Shown piece after piece: positions 17,736 through 25,124 of a DNA stretch of 64,000 nucleotides. The notes below the pieces were generated by a model, which saw only the letters and a program-made list of their open reading frames with translations, was not told where the DNA came from and did no database searches. The translations under genes were made by a program, and so were the position numbers. Positions within the stretch are counted from its first letter, which is position 1. The number at the start of each line of letters is the position of its first letter. The stretch comes from Xanthomonas sp. 10-10 (GTDB lineage: Bacteria > Pseudomonadota > Gammaproteobacteria > Xanthomonadales > Xanthomonadaceae), in the NCBI RefSeq assembly GCF_040182365.1, contig NZ_CP144460.1, positions 248,001-312,000 of the forward strand, read 5' to 3'.

Positions 17736-18176
17736 GTGCATCAAGATCTACGTAAAGGACAATCTAGTGTCTACCTTCAGTATGAGTCTGGCAGCGGAGA
17801 CACTATCGGCCCAGAGCAGTTCAAGGCTGCGCTTGAAAGGGGAAGTGTAGCAATTCTTTTTCACTTAAAACTATTTGATGACAATCAGCGCATAGACGAG
17901 CGCCGCCTTCGATCTGAGACACTTACTCAGGTTCATCTCAGCGAAAATAATATCATTGAAAATTTGGCGCAGTTTCTCAAGCAGCCTTATGTCAAGGCTC
18001 AGGAGATGCTCCTTCAAGTTGTATCGCGGAGTAAGTCGCTGGATTACACAGTATCCGTCGGCGCTGCTGGGCTCAAGCCTCCGCCACGGCTTGTTCAGCG
18101 CTTTGGCAGCAAAAAATACATTCAAGCCGAAGTTGCTTCGCAACTCGGCTTAACTCGAGCGTTAGGGCGCATATGA
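17736..18176 (+). CDS. Cassette protein whose C-terminus is encoded by attC
   Basis: 146 residues from GTG 17736, with a strong AAAAGGAGATA upstream. Mixed alpha/beta, soluble, no recognised family (SVYLQYESGSGDTIGPEQFK, VAILFHLKLFDDNQR). The frame has no stop before the attC at 18112-18167, so the last ~20 residues (YIQAEVASQLGLTRALGRI) are translated attC sequence. The TGA at 18174-18176 overlaps the ATG of the next cassette gene. Cassette proteins ending in attC are known, but the ATGA overlap across the recombination point is unusual. Possibly a partner of the AbiC-like protein downstream. Confidence 0.7.
   Translation: MHQDLRKGQSSVYLQYESGSGDTIGPEQFKAALERGSVAILFHLKLFDDNQRIDERRLRSETLTQVHLSENNIIENLAQFLKQPYVKAQEMLLQVVSRSKSLDYTVSVGAAGLKPPPRLVQRFGSKKYIQAEVASQLGLTRALGRI
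18112..18167 (+). repeat. attC site 5, inside coding sequence
   Basis: TACATTCAAGCCGAAGTTGC pairs with GCAACTCGGCTTAACTCGAG; R' GTTAGGG at 18161-18167. The R'' side has lost the TAAC core (AAAAAATAC), so the upstream frame stays open through the site. Confidence 0.7.
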
Positions 18177-19012
18177 AGATTGTCGCGAAAGCATACAAAG
18201 CCTTCATTTCACTGTTGTCACCGCGACGGCAAGGCTCCTATCGACATCTGTTCTATCTGTTTTGTTCAGCCATTCTGGTTCTATTAGTCGTTCTTGGGAT
18301 CGGCTTGTTCCGGATTCGCGACCTTACGCCAAATGAGTGGGGCGACTTCTTTGGGGGAGTTGCTAACCCTATTTTGACATTCCTTACATTCACAGGGCTG
18401 CTCATAACCATCATCCTTCAGCAGACCGAGTTGAGGGAAACACGAAAAGAGCTAAAGCGATCAGCTGACGCACTTTCTGCACAGAACGAAAGTCGCAAGA
18501 AGCAGAACTTTGAGGCTACGTTCTTTCAGATGCTTTCGATCCACAATTCAATAGTCAACTCAATTGATCTACTCAATGACAAGGGTGACAGGAATCAAGG
18601 CCGAGACTGCTTCAGCGTCTTCTACACCAGATTCAACAAGATCTTTCGCGCGCGAGAAGCCCGGTATAACGAAAGCAAACTAGCCAAGAAGCCGCTGTCA
18701 GCTGCTTATACAGAATTCTGGAACACACATCAGAGCGAGCTAGGACACTACTATCGTTACCTCTATAGCATCGTTCGCTTCATTAAAGACGAGGGTCAGG
18801 AGGGCGGTCCATACATTCGCCTCATTCGGGCACAACTTTCCGATCAAGAGTTGCTTCTGCTCTTCTATAACTGCATCTCTGAAAACGGGGGAAACTTTAC
18901 ACCCCTAGTTGTTGAGTTTTCACTTCTCGACAACATGCCACGTATGAAGGCCCTGGACCGATCTCATCTGAACCTTATTGCACCAAGAGCATTCGACAGG
19001 AATGCACTCTAA
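18173..19012 (+). CDS. Putative phage abortive-infection protein (AbiC-like)
   Basis: 279 residues. Two N-terminal membrane helices (about 26-46 and 62-82, LFYLFCSAILVLLVVLGIGL and NPILTFLTFTGLLITIILQ) lead to a coiled coil (ELRETRKELKRSADALSAQN) and a cytoplasmic domain with FEATFFQMLSIHNSIVNSID, YYRYLYSIVRFIKDEG and RAQLSDQELLLLFYNCISEN. This order matches the putative abortive phage infection family PF16872 (putAbiC). The start codon lies only 6 nt after R', so GTTAGGG of attC is the only SD-like sequence; translation probably depends on coupling with the upstream ORF. The stop codon is inside R'' of attC6. Confidence 0.8.
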   Translation: MKIVAKAYKAFISLLSPRRQGSYRHLFYLFCSAILVLLVVLGIGLFRIRDLTPNEWGDFFGGVANPILTFLTFTGLLITIILQQTELRETRKELKRSADALSAQNESRKKQNFEATFFQMLSIHNSIVNSIDLLNDKGDRNQGRDCFSVFYTRFNKIFRAREARYNESKLAKKPLSAAYTEFWNTHQSELGHYYRYLYSIVRFIKDEGQEGGPYIRLIRAQLSDQELLLLFYNCISENGGNFTPLVVEFSLLDNMPRMKALDRSHLNLIAPRAFDRNAL

Positions 19013-19066
19013 CAATTCATTCAAGCTGAAGCCGCTTCGCGGCTCGGCTTAATTCAAGCGTTAGGC
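19007..19066 (+). repeat. attC site 6
   Basis: Best-conserved site of the array: R'' CTCTAAC 19007-19013, arm AATTCATTCAAGC, loop GCCGCTTCGCGGC, arm CTCGGCTTAATTCAAGC, R' GTTAGGC 19060-19066. 60 bp. Confidence 0.85.
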
Positions 19067-19202
19067 GGTTGCGGAGCAAATAAGTCGGTTGCCGCCACTT
19101 CGGTGAGCTCGCTGTCGACGACGTTATTAGCTTTGAATCATCGCGTTTCCACGCAACGCAGTTGACCCGCAGCAATCTCTACCGCAAGGAGCGGGTGAGA
19201 AC

Positions 19203-19236
19203 GGGGTCATTCTAACTTATAAGCCAACCTGACCCC
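19203..19236 (+). repeat. GGGGTCA palindrome, copy P1
   Basis: GGGGTCAT...AACCTGACCCC with the spacer ACTTATAAG; first member of the palindrome family that runs to 33 kb. The 495-bp gap 19067-19561 holds this copy, P2 and a small hairpin, but no gene. Confidence 0.65.
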
Positions 19237-19302
19237 TTCTTTCCACGCCCGCGAGTGGATTTTAGCCGAGCCGAGTTCGCGGTCTGGGTCGGCTGAAGAA
19301 CT

Positions 19303-19336
19303 GGGTCAAGTTCACTTAAGAAATCAACCTGACCTC
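19303..19336 (+). repeat. GGGGTCA palindrome, copy P2
   Basis: GGGTCAAGTTCACTTAAG then AAATCAACCTGACCTC; same orientation as the other copies. Confidence 0.7.
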
Positions 19337-19407
19337 GTTATCTCCAGAGTACATTTTCGCAATCAAGCTTGCCGACATCTCTCTAAAGCAAGCTGTAAAT
19401 CTACAGG

Positions 19408-19429
19408 GAGTCAAACCGGAATTTGACTC
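19408..19429. terminator. 8-bp hairpin between the array and the PIN gene
   Basis: GAGTCAAA-CCGGAA-TTTGACTC, perfect. It lies 133 bp beyond the end of the minus-strand PIN gene. Role uncertain; no T-tract. Confidence 0.35.
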
Positions 19430-19561
19430 GCAGAGTTAACTGATTGCAAGCGTTACGCATACAGTCAGCTACTAGATCAGTTCTTTGAGAATACTGCAAA
19501 TTGATCCTAATTTATAAATTCAATATCAAATTTCTTCAAAGGCGTGAGACGATCGAGAATG

Positions 19562-20971
19562 TTAGAACGGAGTTATGAAATGGCGATTGAGAACCGGCTC
19601 ACCCAAAGCGTCCCAAAAGAATATCAGATCAACGAAATCCAATGCATCACTCGATTTATCATTTAAAGAAAAAGATTGCAGCGAATTGTGCAGTAAATTT
19701 TCCACGTCCAAGTACTGAGGATCTGTCGCGACAATATATATCTCGGAAATGACTCTGCCGCGCTTACGGAATTGATCAATGGCCGGAATAATAATATTTT
19801 CTATGAATTCACGCTCTACCATTAGCACATCAATACTGACAAAAATGGCAAATCCTGGTTTCTTTTCAGCACTTACTGCGAGCTGACAACGTCGATACAT
19901 CCCGATCGTACTGTAATTAAGGAACGCCATTGCACGCAACACAGCTACATCTTGATTATTAGGATGCTGTTCGACATTGTACTGCTGCCTCCTGGAGATT
20001 GAGGAACGGGCCTGCTCATCCACCGACGCCACATCAGATAATGCCAATTGCGAAACCTTAGAATGCAGTTGATCTACAGATCTCTTAAGAAAGTCTTTTA
20101 AGGTATACATCCAAAAAATTTCCACTCCACCCTGCGCCCTCATTTCCTCACGCAGCTCTGGGAGAGGCCCAGCCTGAAACCCACCTGAAACTTTTGTCCA
20201 CCAATCTTCCTTTTCATCGGAAGTCACAAAAATAATGCTTTTTATCTTATATTCTGCAACATGGCTAATTATTTGCGTCCACAAAAGATAGTCGCTGTAA
20301 CGTCTTTCAAATACTAGTCCGCCAGACATAAATTTAGGATCTAGACCTTTGTCCTTATCGTCATCCATGTATCCTGGTCCCATTTTCACAGAAAATCGGG
20401 CGGCTGCGTTTTTGTATACTTCTTCTATTTCACTCTGGCCAGACGGCGCGGGACCAACACAATTTTTTAGCACTTCCTCGAGTGCCTCCAGTATTGAATC
20501 CTGACCATTTGGATTGAGTTGCTCGGCCACTGCGGTTTTAGAGCGCTCTTCTATCTTCTTAGATGCTGACTCCATTTCGAGTAATAAAGCATCGATCTCG
20601 TCCACCCCTCTTTTACCAAGCTGAAGCTCGTCGATTTTACTCCTGTAGTCGCCAAACCTCTTGCCGAGTTCCCTAAAAAGCTCCTGGGCATCCTTGTGAG
20701 CCCTAGCTATGACTGAAAGCCGATTGCGATGAAATTCAAGACCAACCTGATGAGGAATCCACAATCGTCCTTTCAGTAGGCGAAAAAGACTCATCACTTC
20801 TTTACTTGAGCCAGCTGGAAGCCTGTAAAGATCAAGGAGCACATTAGTATCCAGAACAACCAGCCCATTTTTCCAAAGAGCCGAAAACTCTTCCTCTGTA
20901 GGCCTGTAATAACCGGGAAAGCTATTCTTCACTTCCTCTTCCTCACATTTGGTCAAGCGTGAAAAAATCAC
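19562..20971 (-). CDS. PIN-like domain protein (PIN_8/DUF4935 type)
   Basis: 469 residues, AT-rich. Starts MIFSRLTKCEEEEVKNSFPG. Then a PIN-like nuclease core: GLVVLDTNVLLDLYRLPAGS (first acidic residue), WIPHQVGLEFHRNRLSVIAR, a helical insert (residues ~100-200), YSDYLLWTQIISH and IIFVTSDEKEDWWTKVSGG (further acidic residues). It resembles the stand-alone PIN_8 family, predicted RNases often found in defence islands. The last ~140 residues are separate and unrecognised. It is the only sizeable gene opposite to the cassette and module genes from 15 to 33 kb, flanked by palindromes on both sides, so it is probably an independent insertion. Substrate unknown. Confidence 0.75.
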   Translation of the reverse strand: MIFSRLTKCEEEEVKNSFPGYYRPTEEEFSALWKNGLVVLDTNVLLDLYRLPAGSSKEVMSLFRLLKGRLWIPHQVGLEFHRNRLSVIARAHKDAQELFRELGKRFGDYRSKIDELQLGKRGVDEIDALLLEMESASKKIEERSKTAVAEQLNPNGQDSILEALEEVLKNCVGPAPSGQSEIEEVYKNAAARFSVKMGPGYMDDDKDKGLDPKFMSGGLVFERRYSDYLLWTQIISHVAEYKIKSIIFVTSDEKEDWWTKVSGGFQAGPLPELREEMRAQGGVEIFWMYTLKDFLKRSVDQLHSKVSQLALSDVASVDEQARSSISRRQQYNVEQHPNNQDVAVLRAMAFLNYSTIGMYRRCQLAVSAEKKPGFAIFVSIDVLMVEREFIENIIIPAIDQFRKRGRVISEIYIVATDPQYLDVENLLHNSLQSFSLNDKSSDALDFVDLIFFWDALGEPVLNRHFITPF

Positions 20972-21189
20972 GATATTTGAGAATTGTTATCTAGTTCAAA
21001 ACCGATCAGTCGAGAAAAAATTTTCAACAACAAAGAATTGGGTCAGTTTCTAGGTATCCCCAATTTTACAGTACGGGCGTCATCTGCGATTGCACAGTTT
21101 TAGGCAGTGTACGTAAGCATTCCAGCCAAGAAAACTGGGTGAGGTTCAAAACGGCGTCAAAGCGGGGTCAGCTTCACTTCCTGAGATAA

Positions 21190-21330
21190 ATCGGCCAGAT
21201 GAGTACTACAAGATATTTCCCGCGTGTCGCACCAGGAGGGCGCACTCTCAGATCTTTATCAGTGCTCGGTCATCCAAGCACTTGACATCCCAACAAACCC
21301 GCAGCAATCTCTACCACAAGGAGCGTAGAA
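21190..21330 (+). repeat. Promoter-like dispersed repeat, copy A
   Basis: About 140 bp shared in part with 30410-30560 and 32238-32345: CTCAGATCTTTATCAG, then TTGACA at 21282-21287, then CAACAAACCCGCAGCAATCT. The -35-like TTGACA and position upstream of the SymE gene suggest a promoter; no good -10 box is seen. A trace of the GGGGTCA palindrome (GCGGGGTCAGCTTCACTT) precedes it at 21162-21179. Confidence 0.45.
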
Positions 21331-21347
21331 ACTCCTCACGTAGCGGT

Positions 21348-21378
21348 ACCCACCTCCGTCAAACCGGTGGGTTTTTTG
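21348..21378 (+). terminator. Intrinsic terminator or attenuator upstream of symE-like copy 1
   Basis: ACCCACC ... GGTGGGT followed by a run of six T. It is 166 bp upstream of the SymE start and in its sense direction, so it could stop a short leader RNA before the toxin gene. Confidence 0.65.
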
Positions 21379-21380
21379 TG

Positions 21381-21536
21381 CCTGCAGCATCTTGCAGGTG
21401 CAACCGACGCAATGCTTGCGTCGGGAGGGCGGCTAATACAACACCCTTCGGGGAAATACGCCCGCCGGCTACGTGCGGTTTCTAACCTCCCGACATCCCG
21501 TCGCCACCCGGCGGCGGGCCTGTTCGTCAAGGAGGG
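21381..21536 (+). promoter_or_regulatory. Structured 5' leader of symE-like copy 1
   Basis: Consecutive hairpins: CCTGCA/TGCAGG (21381-21398) and a perfect 9-bp stem CCGACGCAA-TGC-TTGCGTCGG (21404-21424). Near the gene, CCTCCC (21486-21491) is complementary to the SD GGAGGG (21531-21536), with CCCGTCGCC/GGCGGCGGG between. The SD could therefore be sequestered, as expected for a repressed toxin mRNA. The SD-proximal part recurs at 23417-23468. Confidence 0.5.
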
Positions 21537-21543
21537 CTTTGCC

Positions 21544-21894
21544 ATGCGTCGATCCACGTCTAGTCCCAAGCCAGCGCGCAAGCGCGCCACTGAGCCGCCG
21601 CCTCGCGAGATCGGCTGGCACTCGCTCGACCCCTCGATCAAGCCGCGGCCCTATGTCGAACGCACCCCCATCCCCCAACCCCGCACCGAAGCCCGCCCCC
21701 CACGCCCCGGCCACCCGCGTGCCCCGCACCACTGCACCGTCGGCTACGGCTACTACCCCGCCAGCGACCAACGCATCCCCACGCTGCGCCTACGCGGCCG
21801 CTGGCTGGAACAACTGGGCTTCACCATCGGCAGCAAGCTCCACATCCGCCTGCGCGATGGCGAGCTGGTCGTCAGCGTCGCACCTACGGACTAA
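21544..21894 (+). CDS. SymE-like type I toxin, copy 1
   Basis: 116 residues. The first 80 are Pro/Arg-rich and probably disordered (PKPARKRATEPPPREIGWHS). The conserved core is at the end: TVGYGYYPASDQRIPTLRLR, then GRWLEQLGFTIGSKLHIRLR and DGELVVSVAP, the swapped-hairpin AbrB-like/SymE pattern (PF08845). E. coli SymE is an SOS-induced protein repressed by the antisense RNA SymR; no antisense RNA can be shown here, but the leader is highly structured. Nearly identical to the copy at 23476. GC-rich, unlike the attC cassettes. Confidence 0.75.
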   Translation: MRRSTSSPKPARKRATEPPPREIGWHSLDPSIKPRPYVERTPIPQPRTEARPPRPGHPRAPHHCTVGYGYYPASDQRIPTLRLRGRWLEQLGFTIGSKLHIRLRDGELVVSVAPTD

Positions 21895-22004
21895 CCAGGT
21901 GCGCCGCGTACGCGCAGCACGCACCCGCACGCCCCGCGCCGAGCGCAACGCGCCAATCGCCGCACCGTGCGCGCTCCCCGCTCACCGCGCAGAGGAGGAC
22001 ACAG

Positions 22005-22244
22005 ATGGAGCACCCCGCCGTCGTCTTGCATCTCACGCTGGACCAACGCGACCAGCTCGACCGCCTGCTACGCACCCTCATCGCTCATGGCGACGTCATC
22101 GCCATGAGCAAACCGGAGTGCCTGGAGGCGCAGACGCTGCCCACGCTCGGGCAAGCCATCTTCGATGCGGCCTATGCGTGCGCGAAATCTTTGACCGTTG
22201 CATGGAGCACAGCTGCGGCGACCCATAGAAGCACCTGGCAATAA
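22005..22244 (+). CDS. Small protein following symE-like copy 1
   Basis: 79 residues, starting MEHPAVVLHLTLDQRDQLDR, with SD AGAGGAGGA. Helical, no membrane segment, not recognised. A broken copy (MEHPAIALHLMLEHLDHLPG) lies at 28329 after a remnant of the same upstream sequence, so the SymE-plus-this-gene pair moved as a unit. It may be a partner of the SymE-like protein; function unknown. Confidence 0.6.
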   Translation: MEHPAVVLHLTLDQRDQLDRLLRTLIAHGDVIAMSKPECLEAQTLPTLGQAIFDAAYACAKSLTVAWSTAAATHRSTWQ

Positions 22245-22393
22245 TCGGCGAGCCCGAAATCGGATCTCGATAAGGCCGTGGCCGTGCTGCGGGTCGGGTA
22301 TTGGCTACAGAGGCGTGGAGCGATTGACGGCCGTCAATCAGTCGGTGAGGATCATGCATGCCGCACTGCTGCGGTCCACTCGTAGTCAAGGCG

Positions 22394-22822
22394 ATGAAAA
22401 GGTCAGTTAGCCGATTGGATAAGGCGTCAAAGGTCATTGCATGGTGCTGCGTGCTTCTCACTGCCGCATTCACGGCTACGACCATTGAATGGCGTGTATT
22501 TGCTGGTACAGACAACTGGTGGGCTGCACTTGCTGCATTTGTGACTACAGCGTTGATTGGAGCAGCTCCATACGCCATCTATTTGGTATTCGTACCGGCA
22601 TCGAAGGCGGGTCCAATGCTGAGGATGATCGTGTTGTGTTTTCTTGTCGCTCTTTCCGTCGTACCAAACGTGTGGTGGGCCGTAAAAGATGTCCACACCG
22701 GCGGTTGGAATTTTTTCATCGTTCCGACATTTCAGGTGTTCTATCTTCTCGTGATAGTGCCTTTTGTTATTGTGCTGATACACGCTCTTCGTCGGATACG
22801 GCAGCGTGCGCATGACGCCTAA
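22394..22822 (+). CDS. Membrane protein, four predicted helices (cassette-like)
   Basis: 142 residues, MKRSVSRLDKASKVIAWCCV. Hydrophobic segments at about 14-30, 42-63, 74-95 and 105-130; basic C-terminus (HALRRIRQRAHDA). No family recognised. Start chosen at the ATG giving a positively charged N-terminus before the first helix. The stop codon falls at the start of an attC-like sequence, so this is another cassette although it is separated from the main array by the PIN and SymE genes. Confidence 0.6.
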   Translation: MKRSVSRLDKASKVIAWCCVLLTAAFTATTIEWRVFAGTDNWWAALAAFVTTALIGAAPYAIYLVFVPASKAGPMLRMIVLCFLVALSVVPNVWWAVKDVHTGGWNFFIVPTFQVFYLLVIVPFVIVLIHALRRIRQRAHDA

Positions 22823-22972
22823 TTCTTCACTCAAGCCGACGCTGCCGAGCAAAACCATCTTCAATGCCCATGCGGTGCACGATACCGCGGAGCAGCGAGC
22901 GGTGTAGGGAGGCAAACCGCAGCATCGCAGTTGATGCCGCGTCGCGATTCCGTTTAATTCAGGCATCAGGGC
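22817..22972 (+). repeat. Long attC-like site 7
   Basis: GCCTAATTCTTCACTCAAGCCG at the left and CGATTCCGTTTAATTCAGGC ATCAGGGC at the right enclose about 100 bp with inverted repeats, a long VCR-like layout. Core sites are degenerate. Confidence 0.5.
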
Positions 22973-22979
22973 TAAAGAT

Positions 22980-23330
22980 ATGAATCCACACAGCTTTGTT
23001 ACTGCGCTAAAGACCGAATGTGCGGATGTCGCCGTTCATGATTGCTTGGAACTTCTCAAAGCCCCGCCGGGTCGCAGGCCCGCTCAATCTCTCGTTGGTT
23101 TGTCAGTTTGGTATCGTGGTCTTGATTCTGCCGACCAAGCCAACGTTGCCGCTGCATTACGAATGGCGGCTGATGCAACCCTGTTCGGGGTCTTATGCGT
23201 TATCGACGGTGTTCGCACTATCGAAGACCAGCCAACCAAGTCTGAGTTCAGGCTGACAGCCACATGCAATGGTTCAACAACAATTATCTCGCCTGGGCCG
23301 GAAGACCTTCATGATCTTCTCCAGAAATAA
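22980..23330 (+). CDS. Unknown small protein (cassette-like)
   Basis: 116 residues, MNPHSFVTALKTECADVAVH, then LVGLSVWYRGLDSADQANVA and a C-terminal beta-rich part (SEFRLTATCNGSTTIISPGP). Starts 7 nt after the attC-like site 7, as cassette genes do, and its stop codon abuts palindrome P3. Soluble, not recognised. The small size and context fit an immunity or cassette protein. Confidence 0.6.
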   Translation: MNPHSFVTALKTECADVAVHDCLELLKAPPGRRPAQSLVGLSVWYRGLDSADQANVAAALRMAADATLFGVLCVIDGVRTIEDQPTKSEFRLTATCNGSTTIISPGPEDLHDLLQK

Positions 23331-23369
23331 CGGGGTCAGGCTCACTTAATGAGTCAACCTGACCCCGTT
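23329..23369 (+). repeat. GGGGTCA palindrome, copy P3
   Basis: The most perfect copy: AACGGGGTCAGG ... CCTGACCCCGTT (12-bp arms) around CTCACTTAATGAGTCAA. It is followed within a few bases by a 5'-truncated copy of the symE leader. Confidence 0.85.
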
Positions 23370-23475
23370 CCCTAGTCTCCGGGGAAATGCGCCCGCCGAC
23401 TGTTAGCGGTTTCTAACCTCCCGACATCCCGTCGCCACCCGGCGGCGGGGCCTGTTCGTCAAGGAGGGCTTTGCC

Positions 23476-23862
23476 ATGCGTCGATCCACGTCCAGTCCTA
23501 AGCCAGCGCGCAAGCGCGCCACGGTGCCACCACCCACCGAGATCGGCTGGCACTCGCTCGACCCTTCGATCAAGCCGCGGCCGTACCTTGAGCGCACCCC
23601 CATCCCCGAACCCCGCCCCGATCCCAGCAAGCCGCGCCGCGCCGGCCACCCACGCGCGCCGCAATACTGCACCGTCGGCTACGGCTACTACCCCGACAGC
23701 CACCAACGCATCCCCACGCTGCGCCTACGCGGCCGCTGGCTGGAACAACTCGGCTTCACCATCGGCAGCAAACTCAACATCCGCATGCGCAACGGCGAGC
23801 TGGTCGTCACCGTGGCTGTTGAAGGTGGCAAGGGGATGGGCACAAAGAGCGATGGCAATTGA
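23476..23862 (+). CDS. SymE-like type I toxin, copy 2
   Basis: 128 residues, near-identical to copy 1 through the Pro-rich N-terminus and the core (TVGYGYYPDSHQRIPTLRLR, GRWLEQLGFTIGSKLNIRMR, NGELVVTVAV). It differs by a longer tail (EGGKGMGTKSDGN) where homology is lost. Leader homology begins just after palindrome P3 and covers only the SD-proximal part, including anti-SD CCTCCC 23417-23422 and SD GGAGGG 23463-23468; the terminator and upstream hairpins of copy 1 are absent. If regulation needs the missing leader, this copy is controlled differently. Confidence 0.75.
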   Translation: MRRSTSSPKPARKRATVPPPTEIGWHSLDPSIKPRPYLERTPIPEPRPDPSKPRRAGHPRAPQYCTVGYGYYPDSHQRIPTLRLRGRWLEQLGFTIGSKLNIRMRNGELVVTVAVEGGKGMGTKSDGN

Positions 23863-23904
23863 CGGCGCCCAACGCGTCGCCGAGGATCGCATGACGCGGC
23901 GCTC

Positions 23905-24222
23905 ATGCCCTTCAACGATGACCAGGCCCCAATGCAAGGACACCCGCCACCCGCAGAGATGCCCCGCGTACGGGTTGACCTCAACGCTCAGGGCTGGGGC
24001 GGAGGTGGAGACACCGCGTTCTACGTCTTCGATCCCTCTGCACTGGCATCAGCGCATCCGCAGCCGGGTAAGCATGTCTTCCTATGGGATGACGACGGCC
24101 CTGGAACCGTCCTTGGCTAGATTGGGGTCCTCGAACATGTCCAACTCGGCAAGTTCACCGGCTGGCGAGCAGTTCCTATTGCCGGCAGCTTCTACCGTGG
24201 CCCCAGCCCCCACTCGCGCTGA
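23905..24222 (+). pseudogene. Unknown gene with an in-frame TAG
   Basis: MPFNDDQAPMQGHPPPAEMP...DTAFYVFDPSALASAHPQPG is stopped by TAG at 24118-24120. The same frame then continues IGVLEHVQLGKFTGWRAVPI AGSFYRG to TGA at 24220-24222. The continuation looks like genuine protein, so a CAG-to-TAG change is likely. Alternatively, a 71-residue protein is made. Not recognised; an immunity-like size. Confidence 0.5.
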
Positions 24223-24232
24223 TGCAGTTTGA

Positions 24233-24254
24233 GGCCTGACAATTCAATCACGCC
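24233..24254 (+). repeat. attC left-arm fragment
   Basis: GGCCTGACAATTCAATCACG resembles R''-L'' of the Xanthomonas attC sites (CCTAACAATTCATTCAAG). No right arm follows. Confidence 0.4.
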
Positions 24255-24296
24255 AAACGGATCTTCCGGCTGGCCGACTTAGACGTAGGATCAAAA

Positions 24297-24533
24297 ATGA
24301 GTAAGCAGGCGTTTGTCGATCTCGATTCTGCATTGGTAGCCATTGATGCTTTCACCGGTCTTGCGGAGGAGTTTAAGTTATCCATCTCCAGCGATCTACA
24401 AGACTCATTTGGCGTCAATATGGCCGTCATCACCGACCGGGTACTGGCACGCGGCTGGTGGCCTGAGGGTTTTGAGCAAAAAGATGGCTATCGGCTATAT
24501 CGTTACAGCACCCCTGGCAGAACGGGTAACTAG
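24297..24533 (+). CDS. Unknown small protein with a paralogous relic nearby
   Basis: 78 residues, MSKQAFVDLDSALVAIDAFT, then SFGVNMAVITDRVLARGWWP and a short Tyr/Arg-rich end (GYRLYRYSTPGRTGN). The central block recurs in the relic at 25125-25300, where the reading frame is broken. The relic's restored frame (GYRLYRYSRAIRAAIKQSD) suggests that the tail here may itself be altered. Soluble, no family recognised, immunity-protein size. Confidence 0.5.
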   Translation: MSKQAFVDLDSALVAIDAFTGLAEEFKLSISSDLQDSFGVNMAVITDRVLARGWWPEGFEQKDGYRLYRYSTPGRTGN

Positions 24534-24657
24534 CAGTGAATTCAAGCTGACGATAGATATGCTAGGTCATTGTCGAATCGGTAGTGGCACCGAATAAAAT
24601 TGTATATGATGAAAGATGCTGTCGCGTGATGACGCTGTCTATCTAGGGTGTTATGCA

Positions 24658-25041
24658 ATGGAAGACGAACTTAGGAAATTTATAAAAGAATCTACTAACG
24701 GCGACGCATCTGAAGCGTTTGAAGAAGAACGAGAGGCCGCTTTCTGTCTGCGTTATGGATTGGAAAAGCAAGAGTTTGAGAATGCTTTCGCCAGATGCGT
24801 AGCTATAGATTTTGCGATGGGAGAGCTCAGTTACAGCCAAGCCGACACAGCAATGAACTGGCTGTCTGTCCGCGCTCGTCCAGCGCTATCGAACTTGCCT
24901 TTGGAGATCTATCTGGCATTCGATGCGGGCGAACACACTCACCCAGGTGACATGGCTACCATCATTCCTTGGCAGAAGTACACGCTGCCATATGTGATGA
25001 AAATTTTTGAACGGGAAGGCTGGTTGCTGCGAACTTGTTAG
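24658..25041 (+). CDS. Unknown acidic protein (immunity-like size)
   Basis: 127 residues from ATG 24658 (MEDELRKFIKESTNGD), preceded by AGGG at a usable distance; an in-frame ATG at 24616 would add 14 residues but has no SD. Acidic, helical first half; C-terminal NLPLEIYLAFDAGEHTHPGD and ATIIPWQKYTLPYVMKIFER. AT-rich relative to core genes. No family recognised. Palindrome P4 begins about 20 bp after the stop. Confidence 0.55.
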   Translation: MEDELRKFIKESTNGDASEAFEEEREAAFCLRYGLEKQEFENAFARCVAIDFAMGELSYSQADTAMNWLSVRARPALSNLPLEIYLAFDAGEHTHPGDMATIIPWQKYTLPYVMKIFEREGWLLRTC

Positions 25042-25061
25042 TTGTTGGGAAAGATCCGAAT

Positions 25062-25121
25062 AATGGGATCAGGTTCACTTAAGAAGTCAACCTCACCCCG
25101 GTTCCCTTAACCTGACCCCCG
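25062..25121 (+). repeat. GGGGTCA palindrome P4 plus an extra half copy
   Basis: GGGATCAGGTTCACTTAAG then AAGTCAACCTCACCCCGG, followed by a second right arm TTAACCTGACCCCCG. The next bases are a truncated copy of the 24297 gene. Confidence 0.8.
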
Positions 25122-25124
25122 CTC

